Shown here: piece after piece, positions 1-8,427 of the stretch
Layout: every line of letters begins with the position of its first letter
Position numbering within the stretch: the first letter of the stretch is position 1
Assembly (NCBI GenBank): GCA_913776045.1
Contig: CAJYOI010000017.1
Coordinates: 27,128-91,127, forward strand
Reading direction: 5' to 3'
From: an uncultured Sphingomonas sp.
GTDB lineage: Bacteria; Pseudomonadota; Alphaproteobacteria; Sphingomonadales; Sphingomonadaceae
Length of the DNA: 64,000 bases
Program-made: the position numbers and the translations under genes
The notes under the pieces: model-generated
Database searches by the model: none
The model's input: only the letters and a program-made list of their open reading frames with translations
What the model was told of the DNA's origin: nothing

Positions 1-1
1 G

Positions 2-1096
2 GTAGCCAAGAAGCGCCTGAGCGGTCGCGCGAAGCTGATCCTGCTGGCGATGGCTCTGGTCTTGCTGGTCGCGGGCGGCATCTGGTTCGTGAATTACGAA
101 ACGCGCGGCAAGTATCTGGAGGAGACCAACGACGCGACGATCCAGGCCGACATGGTCACCGTCGCGCCGAAGATCGCGGGCTATGTCTCGGCCGTGCTGG
201 TGAACGAGAATCAAGACGTGCGTGCCGGGCAGCCGCTGGTGCGGATCGACGGGCGCAATGCTCAGGCGCAGGCCGCCCAGGCGGAGGCGCAGATCGCGCT
301 CGCCGGGGCACAGGTCGAAGCCACCCGCGCGCAGGTGCGCGAACAATATGCCGCGATCGAACAGGCGCGTGCGCAGCTGGCCGCAGCACGAGTGAAGGCG
401 GCGTTCGATGCGCAGGAAGTCGCACGTTATCGCCCGCTCGCCGCATCGGGCGCCGAGACTCGCGAGCAGCTTGCCCGGCTGGAGGCGACCGCGCGCCAGT
501 CGGCGGAAAATGTCCGGTCGTCGGCCGCGACGCTCGCCGCGCAGGAACGCCGCGTCGGTACGATCCAGAGCCAGATCCGCCAAGGCGAGGCGCAGGGCCA
601 GGCGGCGCGCGCGCAGCTGGCCTCGGCCAATGTCGACGTCGGCGCGGCGACGCTGACCGCCGCAGTCGGAGGGCGCGTCGGCGACAAGACGGTGACGCTG
701 GGCCAGTTCGTCCAGGCCGGCACGCGGCTGATGTCGATCGTGCCGCTCGACAAGATATACGTCACCGCAAATTTCAAGGAAACGCAGCTGGCGTTGATGC
801 GGCCGGGGCAGCCGGTCGACATCAAGGTCGATGCGCTGGAAGGCATGGTGCTGAAAGGCCACGTCGAAAGTCTGGCGCCGGGGACGGGCGCGCAATTCTC
901 GTTGCTGCCGCCGCAGAACGCGACGGGCAATTTCACCAAGATTACACAGCGCGTGCCCGTGCGCGTGTCGATCGAGGCGACGCCTGCCGCGCGGCGCCTG
1001 CTGGTGCCGGGCCTGTCGGTGACGGTCACAGTCGACACCATCTCCGGTAAGGACGACATCAAGCGGGTCCGCGAGCAGCAGGAAAAGGCGAACTAA
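2..1096 (+). CDS. EmrA-type membrane fusion protein (HlyD family), 5' end outside window
   Basis: Periplasmic adaptor of a tripartite drug exporter, linking an inner-membrane MFS pump to an outer-membrane channel. The frame is open from base 2 (reading VAKKRLSGRAK), so the start lies at or before the window edge. A single N-terminal membrane segment (LVLLVAGGIWFV) is followed by the biotinyl-lipoyl half (DMVTVAPKIAGYV), a long Ala/Gln/Arg-rich alpha-helical hairpin, the second lipoyl half (AAVGGRVGDKTV) and a beta-barrel domain. The order matches EmrA. The stop is one base before the EmrB start, so the genes form an operon. Family assignment is secure; the exported substrate is unknown. Confidence 0.9.
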   Translation, partial: VAKKRLSGRAKLILLAMALVLLVAGGIWFVNYETRGKYLEETNDATIQADMVTVAPKIAGYVSAVLVNENQDVRAGQPLVRIDGRNAQAQAAQAEAQIALAGAQVEATRAQVREQYAAIEQARAQLAAARVKAAFDAQEVARYRPLAASGAETREQLARLEATARQSAENVRSSAATLAAQERRVGTIQSQIRQGEAQGQAARAQLASANVDVGAATLTAAVGGRVGDKTVTLGQFVQAGTRLMSIVPLDKIYVTANFKETQLALMRPGQPVDIKVDALEGMVLKGHVESLAPGTGAQFSLLPPQNATGNFTKITQRVPVRVSIEATPAARRLLVPGLSVTVTVDTISGKDDIKRVREQQEKAN

Positions 1097-1097
1097 G

Positions 1098-2660
1098 GTG
1101 GCATCGGCCGCCCTGTCGATGCGTGGCGCCGCCAAGCCCGAACGCGCTGACCTGACCGCGTGGCTTGCCGTCGCGGCGGGGACGCTGGGCGCGTTGATGG
1201 CGACGCTCGACATCTCGATCGTCAATTCTGCGCTGCCGACGATCCAAGGCGAGATCGGCGCGAGCGGGACCGAGGGAACCTGGATCGCCACCGCCTATCT
1301 GGTCGCTGAGATCGTCATCATTCCGATGGCGGCGTGGCTCCAGCGGCTGCTCGGCTTGCGGACCTTCCTGCTGATCGCCGCGGGGCTGTTCACCGCCTTT
1401 TCGGTGCTCTGCGGCATCTCGACCAATTTGACGATGATGATCATCGGCCGCATCGGGCAGGGCTTCACCGGCGGGGCGATGATTCCGACCGCGCAAACGA
1501 TCATCGCTCAGCGCCTGCCACCCGCGCAACAGCCGGTCGGTATCGCCGCGTTCGGGGTGACCGCGATCATGGGGCCGGTGCTGGGGCCGCTGGTCGGCGG
1601 GTGGCTGACGGAGAATATCAGCTGGCATTACGCTTTCTTCATCAACGTGCCGATCTGCGCAGTGCTCATCACCCTGCTGCTCTTCGGCCTGCCGCACGAG
1701 AAGGCGAAGCCTGAGTTACTGGGCGAGGCGGACTGGATTGGTATCGCCGGCCTTGCGCTCGGGCTGGGTGGTCTGACCGTATTTCTGGAGGACGGTCAGC
1801 GCGAACAATGGTTCTCGTCCGACCTGATCCTCTGGATGTTCGCGATCACCATCATCGGCTTCGCCATGATCGCCTGGGGGCAGTTCTTCGCCAAAAGCCC
1901 GATCGTGAAGCTGCGACTGCTGCGCGATCGCCAGTTCGGTGCGGTCATCCTGATGGGGATCGTGCTGGGCGTCGTGCTCTATGGCACCAGCTACGCCATT
2001 CCGCAGTTCTTGGCGGCGATCGCTGGGTACAATGCGTTGCAGGCGGGCAAGGTGGTGCTGCTCTCGGGCATCCCAAGCCTCTTCATGATGGCGATCGTGC
2101 CGATCCTGCTGAAACGCATCGACATTCGCATCGCGGTGGCGACGGGCCTGTTCATCATGGGCTTCAGCGCGCTGCTCGATGCCGAACTGACCGCGGCCTC
2201 GGCGGGGGCGGACTTCACCGTGTCGCAATTGCTGCGTGGCGTGGGTCAGATCCTGGGCATGTTGTTTCTCAGCCAGGCGGTCGTGCGGTCGGTCCCGCCG
2301 GAGGAAGCCGGCGACGCCTCCGGCCTGTTCAACGCCGCGCGCAACCTGGGCGGCAGCTTTGCGCTGGCCGGTATCTCGGTCCTGCAGGACCAGCGGATGT
2401 GGTTTCATTCGCGCCGGCTGGAGGAGACGCTGAGCGCGAACAGCGTCGACGTGCAGGGCTATGTCGGCGCGCTGGGCGCGGCGGTCGGCGACCAGACTGC
2501 CGGACTGCGGCTGCTGAGCGGGCAGATCCAGCTGCAGGCGCTGACGATGACCTACAACGATATCTTCTGGATCATGGGTGTCGGCACGCTGGCCGTGCTG
2601 CCGCTCGTCCTGTTCCTCCGGCCGCTGCCCAAGGGCGCCGGCCCGGCGATGGTGCACTGA
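1098..2660 (+). CDS. EmrB-type MFS drug transporter (DHA2 family)
   Basis: Inner-membrane proton-driven exporter of the 14-helix DHA2 family. The start is GTG one base after the EmrA stop. The motif near LDISIVNSALPTIQ and the loop motif GRIGQGFTGGAMIPTAQ are classical EmrB/QacA signatures, and GPVLGPLVGGWLTENISW is the family motif C (antiporter motif). At 520 aa the length is normal. It overlaps the downstream outer-membrane factor gene by one base, so the three components are translated together. Substrate cannot be deduced. Confidence 0.93.
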   Translation: MASAALSMRGAAKPERADLTAWLAVAAGTLGALMATLDISIVNSALPTIQGEIGASGTEGTWIATAYLVAEIVIIPMAAWLQRLLGLRTFLLIAAGLFTAFSVLCGISTNLTMMIIGRIGQGFTGGAMIPTAQTIIAQRLPPAQQPVGIAAFGVTAIMGPVLGPLVGGWLTENISWHYAFFINVPICAVLITLLLFGLPHEKAKPELLGEADWIGIAGLALGLGGLTVFLEDGQREQWFSSDLILWMFAITIIGFAMIAWGQFFAKSPIVKLRLLRDRQFGAVILMGIVLGVVLYGTSYAIPQFLAAIAGYNALQAGKVVLLSGIPSLFMMAIVPILLKRIDIRIAVATGLFIMGFSALLDAELTAASAGADFTVSQLLRGVGQILGMLFLSQAVVRSVPPEEAGDASGLFNAARNLGGSFALAGISVLQDQRMWFHSRRLEETLSANSVDVQGYVGALGAAVGDQTAGLRLLSGQIQLQALTMTYNDIFWIMGVGTLAVLPLVLFLRPLPKGAGPAMVH

Positions 2661-4123
2661 TGCGAAAGCCCCTTCTTTTCCTCGTCCCCGTGATGCTGAC
2701 CGGTTGCACGGTCGGTCCCAATTACGCCGGCCCGCCGACGACGGCGTCGCATGCGGTCGCGCGCGGCAGTTTCGTGCGGGCAGGCGTCCAGACGACCGCC
2801 GATACGCCCGCGCTGTCGACCTGGTGGGAGGGGTTCAACGACCCGCTCCTCAATGCTCTCGTTGCCGACGCGCTGGCGCACAGTCCGACGATCGATCAGG
2901 TGACTGCGCGCGTGCGCGAGGCGCAGGCCCAGGCGCGGCAGCAGAAGACCAGCCGGTTGCCGAGCGTCAGTGCGAACGGCACCGTCATCCGCGCCGACCT
3001 GCCGCCGATCGGCGGGCAGGGAGAAGGCACCGACCTGACCTTCTACAACCTTGGCCTCAACGCCGCGTGGGAACTCGATCTGTTCGGCGGCGGGCGGCGG
3101 GCGAACGAGCAGGCCAATGCGAACGTCGGCGCGCGGATCGCCGATCTGGCCGATGCGCAGGTGTCGCTGACCGCCGGCGTCGCGCAGGCGTATGTGGCGT
3201 TGCGTGATGTGCAGGAGCGGATACGCCTGAACGCCCATTCGACCGATCTCCAGAAGCGCCAGATCGCGCTGACCCGCCAGCGGTTCGACCTTGGAACGGC
3301 GTCAAAGCTCGACCTCGAACGCTTGCAGGAGCAGCTCGAACAGACGCAGGCGCAGGCGATCCCGCTGGCGGCGCAGCGCGACGAGTATCTCAACCAGCTC
3401 GCGGTGCTGACCGGGCGGACGCCCGGCGCGCTCGACGCGACGCTCAGCACGGCGATGCCGGTGCCGCTACCGCCTGCGCAGGTTGCGGTCGGCGATCCGG
3501 CGCAGCTCATCGCCCGGCGCCCCGACGTGCGCGCGGCCGAGCGGCAGCTGGCGGCGGCGACTGCGGGTGTCGGGGTCAGCAAGGCGAAGGAATTGCCGAC
3601 GGTGCGCTTCCTCGGGCTGCTGGGCTTGGGCGGGACGACACCGGGGGCGGTGTTCGATCTCGGCAATCTGACGACGCTGGCCGCCCCGTCGCTCAGCTGG
3701 TCGGTCCTCGACTTCGGCCGCGCGAAAGCCGCGACGCGCGCGTCGGAGGCGCAGCGCGACGCCGCCGATGCGACCTATCGCCGCACGGTGCTGGAGGCGC
3801 TGGAGGATGCCGAGACGCAGCTATCGCGCTTCGCCAACACCCGCCTGCAACTCGGCCAGCTGGCGCAGGCGGAGGCGACGTCGGCACGGGCAGCGACGCT
3901 GAATCGCCAGCGCGTCGCGGCGGGGACCAGCCGGCTGATCGACCAGCTCGACATCGAGCGCCAGCAGATCGCCGCGCGGATCGCGGTTGCGCAGGCGAAG
4001 GCGGGATTGAGCACCAGCTATATCGGCGTGAACAAGGCGCTGGGACTCGGCTGGAGCGCGCCAGACACGGCGGCGATCAGCGCGGGCGCAGGCCCGAAAA
4101 CAGCAGGTCCAACGCCTCGCTGA
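2660..4123 (+). CDS. NodT-family outer-membrane efflux lipoprotein
   Basis: Trimeric TolC-like outer-membrane channel completing the EmrAB exporter. The ATG overlaps the EmrB TGA (TGATG). The frame is open far upstream, but this start gives a lipoprotein signal peptide ending LTGCTVGPNY with the lipobox Cys at residue 15. The family motifs follow: WWEGFNDPLLNALV, the alpha-barrel repeat segment AAWELDLFGGGRRANEQ, and the second repeat LSWSVLDFGRAKAATRAS. Length 487 aa is typical. The 3' end overlaps the convergent TetR gene by about 47 bases. Confidence 0.92.
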   Translation: MRKPLLFLVPVMLTGCTVGPNYAGPPTTASHAVARGSFVRAGVQTTADTPALSTWWEGFNDPLLNALVADALAHSPTIDQVTARVREAQAQARQQKTSRLPSVSANGTVIRADLPPIGGQGEGTDLTFYNLGLNAAWELDLFGGGRRANEQANANVGARIADLADAQVSLTAGVAQAYVALRDVQERIRLNAHSTDLQKRQIALTRQRFDLGTASKLDLERLQEQLEQTQAQAIPLAAQRDEYLNQLAVLTGRTPGALDATLSTAMPVPLPPAQVAVGDPAQLIARRPDVRAAERQLAAATAGVGVSKAKELPTVRFLGLLGLGGTTPGAVFDLGNLTTLAAPSLSWSVLDFGRAKAATRASEAQRDAADATYRRTVLEALEDAETQLSRFANTRLQLGQLAQAEATSARAATLNRQRVAAGTSRLIDQLDIERQQIAARIAVAQAKAGLSTSYIGVNKALGLGWSAPDTAAISAGAGPKTAGPTPR

Positions 4124-4706
4124 GGCAATCGACCTGCTCGTCGCGCGTCATGTGCGGGAGGAGCAGGCCGCCGGCCATGCGCACGGTCAGCACGATGTGA
4201 TGCGCCGTCGTGTCGGCGCCCAGCTCGCCGCGCGCGCGGGCAGCATCGACGGCGGGTGTCAGCAACGCGTCCAGCCGGTCGCCCAGCGCGCGAAAGGCGA
4301 TGATGTTCGCTTCGTCCTCGCCCAGATCGGCGGCGATGCGGGCGAACAGCGTCAGCGCGGACGCACCCTGGCGGATCATCGCGGCGACCGTCTCGCGGAT
4401 CGGCGCGGCCGGATCGATCATGCCGACCAGCGCTTCCACTTCGGCCGCGAAGATCGCAATGGCCAGCGCCCCGCGGTCCTTGAAGTTGCGATACAATGTC
4501 GCGCGCCCGACCCCGGCCTTTTCGGCGATCGATTCCAGGCGCACGCCGTAGCCTTCCGCGCGAAACGCGTCGGCCGCCGCGGCCAGCAGCGCCTGGCGCC
4601 GGCGCTGTGCGTCCTGTCGAGGCGCGCGGGGCGCGCGGGGGGCGGCGGGGTCGGTCATGCCGGGCGACGCATGCCTGAAGCGGCCCGCGTCTGGCAAGCG
4701 AGTCAC
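4077..4706 (-). CDS. TetR-family transcriptional regulator
   Basis: Probable local repressor of the efflux operon. The N-terminal helix-turn-helix reads AFRAEGYGVRLESIAEKAGVGRATLYRNFKDR, a textbook TetR DNA-binding domain. The C-terminal half is the usual all-helical ligand domain. The first in-frame ATG gives 209 aa; an internal ATG at 4658 (MTDPAAP) would give 193 aa and also fits the family, because the first 16 residues look unstructured. It converges on and overlaps the end of the NodT gene. Ligand and operators are not visible. Confidence 0.88.
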   Translation of the reverse strand: MTRLPDAGRFRHASPGMTDPAAPRAPRAPRQDAQRRRQALLAAAADAFRAEGYGVRLESIAEKAGVGRATLYRNFKDRGALAIAIFAAEVEALVGMIDPAAPIRETVAAMIRQGASALTLFARIAADLGEDEANIIAFRALGDRLDALLTPAVDAARARGELGADTTAHHIVLTVRMAGGLLLPHMTRDEQVDCLSEALDLLFSGLRPR

Positions 4707-4731
4707 TGACGGGAGCGGCCTTTCCTAATGC

Positions 4732-4960
4732 TCAGCGCATCCAGTCGAGCTGGATCCACAGCTTGCGCGTGTCTACCGCGGCGGTGTCGGCGCGATAGTC
4801 GGCGAAGCGGATGCCGGCGGTCGTTCGACCGAGCAGACCTTGGGCGGGCAGGTCGAGTGCGTTGCCGTAATGCCAGACCAGACGGTCGCTTTCGAACCGG
4901 TGCCAGATTGCGGTCACACTGACCGCCTTGACGCGGCCGAGATGCTTCCAGCCCCGTTGT
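4732..4960 (-). pseudogene. C-terminal remnant of an outer-membrane porin-like beta-barrel
   Basis: The minus-strand reading from about 4955 to 4732 alternates polar and aromatic residues in beta-hairpin fashion (AVSVTAIWHRFESDRLVW, then TTAGIRFADYRAD and KLWIQLDWMR before the stop). It resembles the last strands of alginate-export or porin-like barrels of sphingomonads. Upstream on the same strand the resemblance stops abruptly and no start or signal peptide is present, so only the 3' tail survives. The exact family is a guess. Confidence 0.4.
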
Positions 4961-5010
4961 TGCATCGAAACCGTATGCGGCCGCCTCAAGGACTGGCGCC
5001 GCGTCACGAC

Positions 5011-5553
5011 CCGCTACGATCGCTGCCCATACGCCTGATCGGTCGCAGTGCGCCTTGACAGTGTGATTGGGTTGATACGTCGAGAATGTCGATCGACTGA
5101 ATGACGCTCGACGCGTGCTTGCCGAACCAACGCACGAACAATGCGAAAACAGGCGCACACCGAAGCGAGCATGTCGATGGGAAGCGCCGGTTCCTGCCGG
5201 TCGGGCAGGATGGTGATCCCTGCGGGGAAAATCACCATGGCATAAGAAACTAAGAATTTCAGGTGGTAAGATCGTGCTTCCCCAAGGCCTTTATATCAGT
5301 GGGCTCGACCTATTCTTATACCTTCTCACCGTCCGCACCCCGACCTTGCCGTGATACCTTTCATCATAGGCCCTCGTCGCGTGTCAGTCATTCAGTATTG
5401 CGGTTTATCTCCAAAGGACCTGGAGATTACGGGGTTTGTGGTAGGGGGCGGCCTGTCCGGTTTTTAGGCGACGATCGCGAGCGAAAGCGGTCGCCCGAGG
5501 ACCGCAACCGGGTCTTTGCTGCCCCACCACAATCGGATCATAGCATCCCGAAT
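5011..5553. other. Intergenic region without a recognisable gene
   Basis: About 540 bases between the porin-like remnant and the catalase terminator. Base composition is lower in GC around 5240-5400 than in the flanks. No reading frame in it resembles a known family, and no tRNA or clear repeat was found. It may hold the decayed 5' part of the porin gene. Confidence 0.5.
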
Positions 5554-5580
5554 GGGCGAACCGACGCCGCCGGTTCGCCC
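5554..5580 (-). terminator. Hairpin downstream of catalase
   Basis: A perfect 10-bp inverted repeat, GGGCGAACCG / CGGTTCGCCC, with a 7-base loop, sits 8 bases past the catalase stop on the minus strand. No strong T-run follows, so it is either a weak intrinsic terminator or an mRNA-stabilising 3' stem. Confidence 0.6.
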
Positions 5581-5587
5581 TGTGCAG

Positions 5588-7657
5588 TTACACCAGCGTT
5601 CGCACGCGGGGTTCGCGGTCGTAGAAGCGTCGGGCCGCGGCGGCGACGAAGCCGTCGCCTAGGGCTGTCACGCCCGCGTCCCGCTCAACACCAGCTTTGT
5701 CGAGCAAGGGTTTTGCCGCATCGCTCGCGCCGATTGCCTTCAGATGGCCGAAGGCATCCATCACGAATTGAACGGCGGCGGCTTCCTTCACCAGTGCCGC
5801 ACACCCCTCGGCCGATACGACGACGGCGACTGCGTCGAAGATCTGGCTCGGCGTGCCCGCCAGCTGCCCGTCGGCCTTACGCCTAGACCCGTCGGCCAGC
5901 GTCGCGCCGCCGACCTTAGGCGCGACGAGAACGACCTTGCCCTTTGCCGCCTCGACAGCGGCGACCACCGCGTCGATCGCGGCACCGTCGCTGCCGTCTG
6001 CGAAGAGGATGCCAACGCTGCGACCTTCTAACGTGGCCCGCATGTTCTTGTGGATCGACAACGCGTCGGACGGCGCCATGTCAACAGGCTCGCGCTCGGC
6101 CGGTGCCTTTTCCGGCAGGTTGATGCCCAGGCCATCGGCGACGCGGGCGGCCAGATCCTCATCGACATTGCGCAGGTTCGCCACCATCCGCGGCGGAACC
6201 TGATCGAGTACCCCGACCTTCGACAACTCGAACACAAAGGACGATGCGATATGCGCCTGCTCGTTCTCAGTCTGCGAGCGATAGAACAGCCGTGCTTGAC
6301 TATAATGGTCGGCGAACAGTTCGGCACGAACGCGCAGCTTGTGGCCCTGTTCGTCGGGCCCGGTCGCGGCGTTCACCGTGGCGAAGCCGCGCTCGACGCT
6401 CTCGCGTGGGCCGCCATCCTCACCGTGCGCGGCCAGACTGTTGGGTTCGTAGTTGGCGCGCCCCTTGAGCACGTGCGTCTGCATCTTGCCGTCGCGCTGG
6501 AAGTTGCCGAACGGACAGCGCGGGGCGTTGATCGGGATTTGGTGAAAGTTGGTAGTGCCGAGGCGCGAATTCTGCGTGTCGAGGTAGCTGAACAGCCGCC
6601 CCTGAAGCAGCGGGTCGTTCGAGAAATCGATCCCCGGCACGATGTTGGTCGGCAAAAACGCGACCTGTTCGGTTTCGGCAAAGAAATTGTCCGGATTGCG
6701 GTTCAGTGTCAGCGTACCGATGATCCGGACGGGGACGTCGTCCTCGGGAATAAGCTTGGTCGCATCGAGTACGTCGTACGGCTGCGCCTCGGCGAACGCT
6801 TGGTCGAATACCTGGATGCCCAGGTCCCATTGCGGAAACGCGCCGGTGTCAATCGCCTCCCAAAGGTCTCGGCGCTGATAGTCGTTGTCGGCGGCCTGCA
6901 ACTTTAGTGCCTCGTCCCAGATCGTCGATTGCAACCCCAGGCGCGGCTTCCAGTGGAATTTTACGAAGCTTGTCCTGCCCTCGGCATTGACCAGCTTGAA
7001 GGTGTGGACGCCGAAGCCCTCCATCGTGCGGAACGAGCGAGGCAGGGTGCGGTCCGACATCGCCCACATCAGCATGTGCGTCGTTTCGGGCATCAACGAC
7101 GCCCAGTCCCAGAAGGTGTCGTGCGCGCTGCCCGCCTGCGGATAGGCGCGATCGGCCTCCATCTTCACCGAATGAACGAGATCGGGGAACTTGATCGCGT
7201 CCTGAATGAAGAACACCGGAATGTTATTGCCGACCAGATCCCAATTGCCCTCGCGAGTATAGAACTTCACGGCAAAGCCACGCACGTCGCGCGGCGTGTC
7301 GACCGAGCCCGCACCGCCCGCGACCGTCGAGAAACGGACGAAAACCTCGGTCCGTTCGCCTTTCGTGAAGACCGCCGCCTTCGACAGATCAGAGATATCA
7401 TCGGTGGCCTCGAACACGCCATGCGCGCCGGAGCCGCGAGCGTGGACGATCCGCTCTGGAATCCGCTCGTGGTCGAAGTGAAAGATCTTCTCGCGAAGGA
7501 CGAAATCTTCGAGCAGCGTTGGGCCGCGGGCGCCGGATTTCAGGCTGTTCTGATTGTCGCTGACGGGCACGCCGTGGTTCGTGGTCAACACCCCATTGCC
7601 GGATGCGCGCTGGTGCGTTTCGCCACCGTTGCCGGTGACAGTTTTCATATCGTTCAT
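5588..7657 (-). CDS. katE: Large-subunit (clade II) catalase HPII
   Basis: Cytoplasmic haem catalase that dismutates hydrogen peroxide. The catalytic His region reads RIVHARGSGAHG, and the haem-proximal Tyr region reads RLFSYLDTQNSRLG. The C-terminal ~150 residues form the class I glutamine-amidotransferase/DJ-1-like flavodoxin domain (RSVGILFADGSDGAAID onward) found only in large catalases. The ATG at 7657 (MNDMKTVTG) is preferred to an in-frame codon at 7693, because GAAGGA lies at Shine-Dalgarno distance before it. The protein is 689 aa. It appears monocistronic, with a hairpin past its stop. Confidence 0.95.
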   Translation of the reverse strand: MNDMKTVTGNGGETHQRASGNGVLTTNHGVPVSDNQNSLKSGARGPTLLEDFVLREKIFHFDHERIPERIVHARGSGAHGVFEATDDISDLSKAAVFTKGERTEVFVRFSTVAGGAGSVDTPRDVRGFAVKFYTREGNWDLVGNNIPVFFIQDAIKFPDLVHSVKMEADRAYPQAGSAHDTFWDWASLMPETTHMLMWAMSDRTLPRSFRTMEGFGVHTFKLVNAEGRTSFVKFHWKPRLGLQSTIWDEALKLQAADNDYQRRDLWEAIDTGAFPQWDLGIQVFDQAFAEAQPYDVLDATKLIPEDDVPVRIIGTLTLNRNPDNFFAETEQVAFLPTNIVPGIDFSNDPLLQGRLFSYLDTQNSRLGTTNFHQIPINAPRCPFGNFQRDGKMQTHVLKGRANYEPNSLAAHGEDGGPRESVERGFATVNAATGPDEQGHKLRVRAELFADHYSQARLFYRSQTENEQAHIASSFVFELSKVGVLDQVPPRMVANLRNVDEDLAARVADGLGINLPEKAPAEREPVDMAPSDALSIHKNMRATLEGRSVGILFADGSDGAAIDAVVAAVEAAKGKVVLVAPKVGGATLADGSRRKADGQLAGTPSQIFDAVAVVVSAEGCAALVKEAAAVQFVMDAFGHLKAIGASDAAKPLLDKAGVERDAGVTALGDGFVAAAARRFYDREPRVRTLV

Positions 7658-7985
7658 GGGGGTCCTTCGCTCGCAATTGGGGGGCTTAGGCATGTCAACG
7701 AACGAGCGCGCGGAAGGTCCCGGGCGAGCGCATCTATCGTCTTGCCGCGCACCGAAGGACCGAGCTTTCTTTCGATGGCCAGACCACGGCGGTGATGAAC
7801 GAGTCTCAGATCTCGGGAAACGCCAAATTTGCCACAGATCACGAAGTGCGGATTTCTCGTTCGCCGAACCGCAACCGCGCGGCGTGACTGCAAGGTGATA
7901 GACATCCAGACTATGTTGCGAGCATCGAGACGCGCGTTCTGCGGACAGAATAGAATATTACTCGTCTGTCCGTGCGAACCCCGCT

Positions 7986-8105
7986 TTAGGCGGTACCGGC
8001 TGTTCGTGGACGCGATCCTGTGGATCGCTGGCAATGCGGCGCGCTGGCGTGACCTGCCGGAGGTCTTGGGCAAGTGGACAGGGGTGCATGCCCGGTTCCG
8101 ACGCT
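7986..8105 (+). pseudogene. IS5-family transposase fragment
   Basis: The plus-strand reading RLFVDAILWIAGNAARWRDLP followed by GKWTGVHARFRR matches the conserved N-terminal block of IS5-group transposases (consensus LWI-RTGAPWRDLP ... GKW-SVYRRF-RW). A stop (TAA) falls exactly where the conserved Trp would be, and nothing of the DDE catalytic domain follows. It is a short remnant. Confidence 0.7.
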
Positions 8106-8196
8106 AATCGTCCACTCGCCGCGCGCTGAGCTGGTTCGTGGGCAGACGCGGCTCGATCGCCGCCCACGCTTCATCCGAAAACCAGAGCAGCGCCAT
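8106..8196 (-). pseudogene. N-terminal stub of a second IS5-family transposase
   Basis: Minus strand, starting ATG at 8196 after a GGAGGAGAG ribosome site. It encodes 30 residues (MALLWFSDEAWAAIEPRLP then NQLSARRVDD) matching the first residues of a common alphaproteobacterial IS5-type transposase, which normally continues RRVISGI. Here TAG follows the Asp-Asp and the sequence passes straight into the oppositely oriented IS5 fragment. A 7-bp inverted repeat (TCCTGAT at 8207-8213, ATCAGGA at 8228-8234) lies just upstream and may belong to the element's end. Confidence 0.65.
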
Positions 8197-8427
8197 GCCT
8201 CTCTCCTCCTGATCCACCCACTGGTGAATCAGGAAAAGTGTCACCCCTCAAGATGCTGATTGGGTTTGGACCATAAAAGGGACCTGTGACCACGTTCCTG
8301 ATGCGAAGCCTTTAGAAAAAATGTTCGATGACGACCTAGCCTCGAGGGCGGCCTCGAGCGTCTGCGAGGGTGCAATGACCGTCCGGGCGTCACAATTAAC
8401 GTTGGGACTCGCGCCATGGCTAGGCGG

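Noticed and set aside
1808-2659. Long open frame upstream of the NodT gene in the same frame
   Set aside because: It overlaps the whole second half of the EmrB gene in another frame, is Arg/Pro-rich and has no family resemblance; the lipoprotein start at 2660 is clear.
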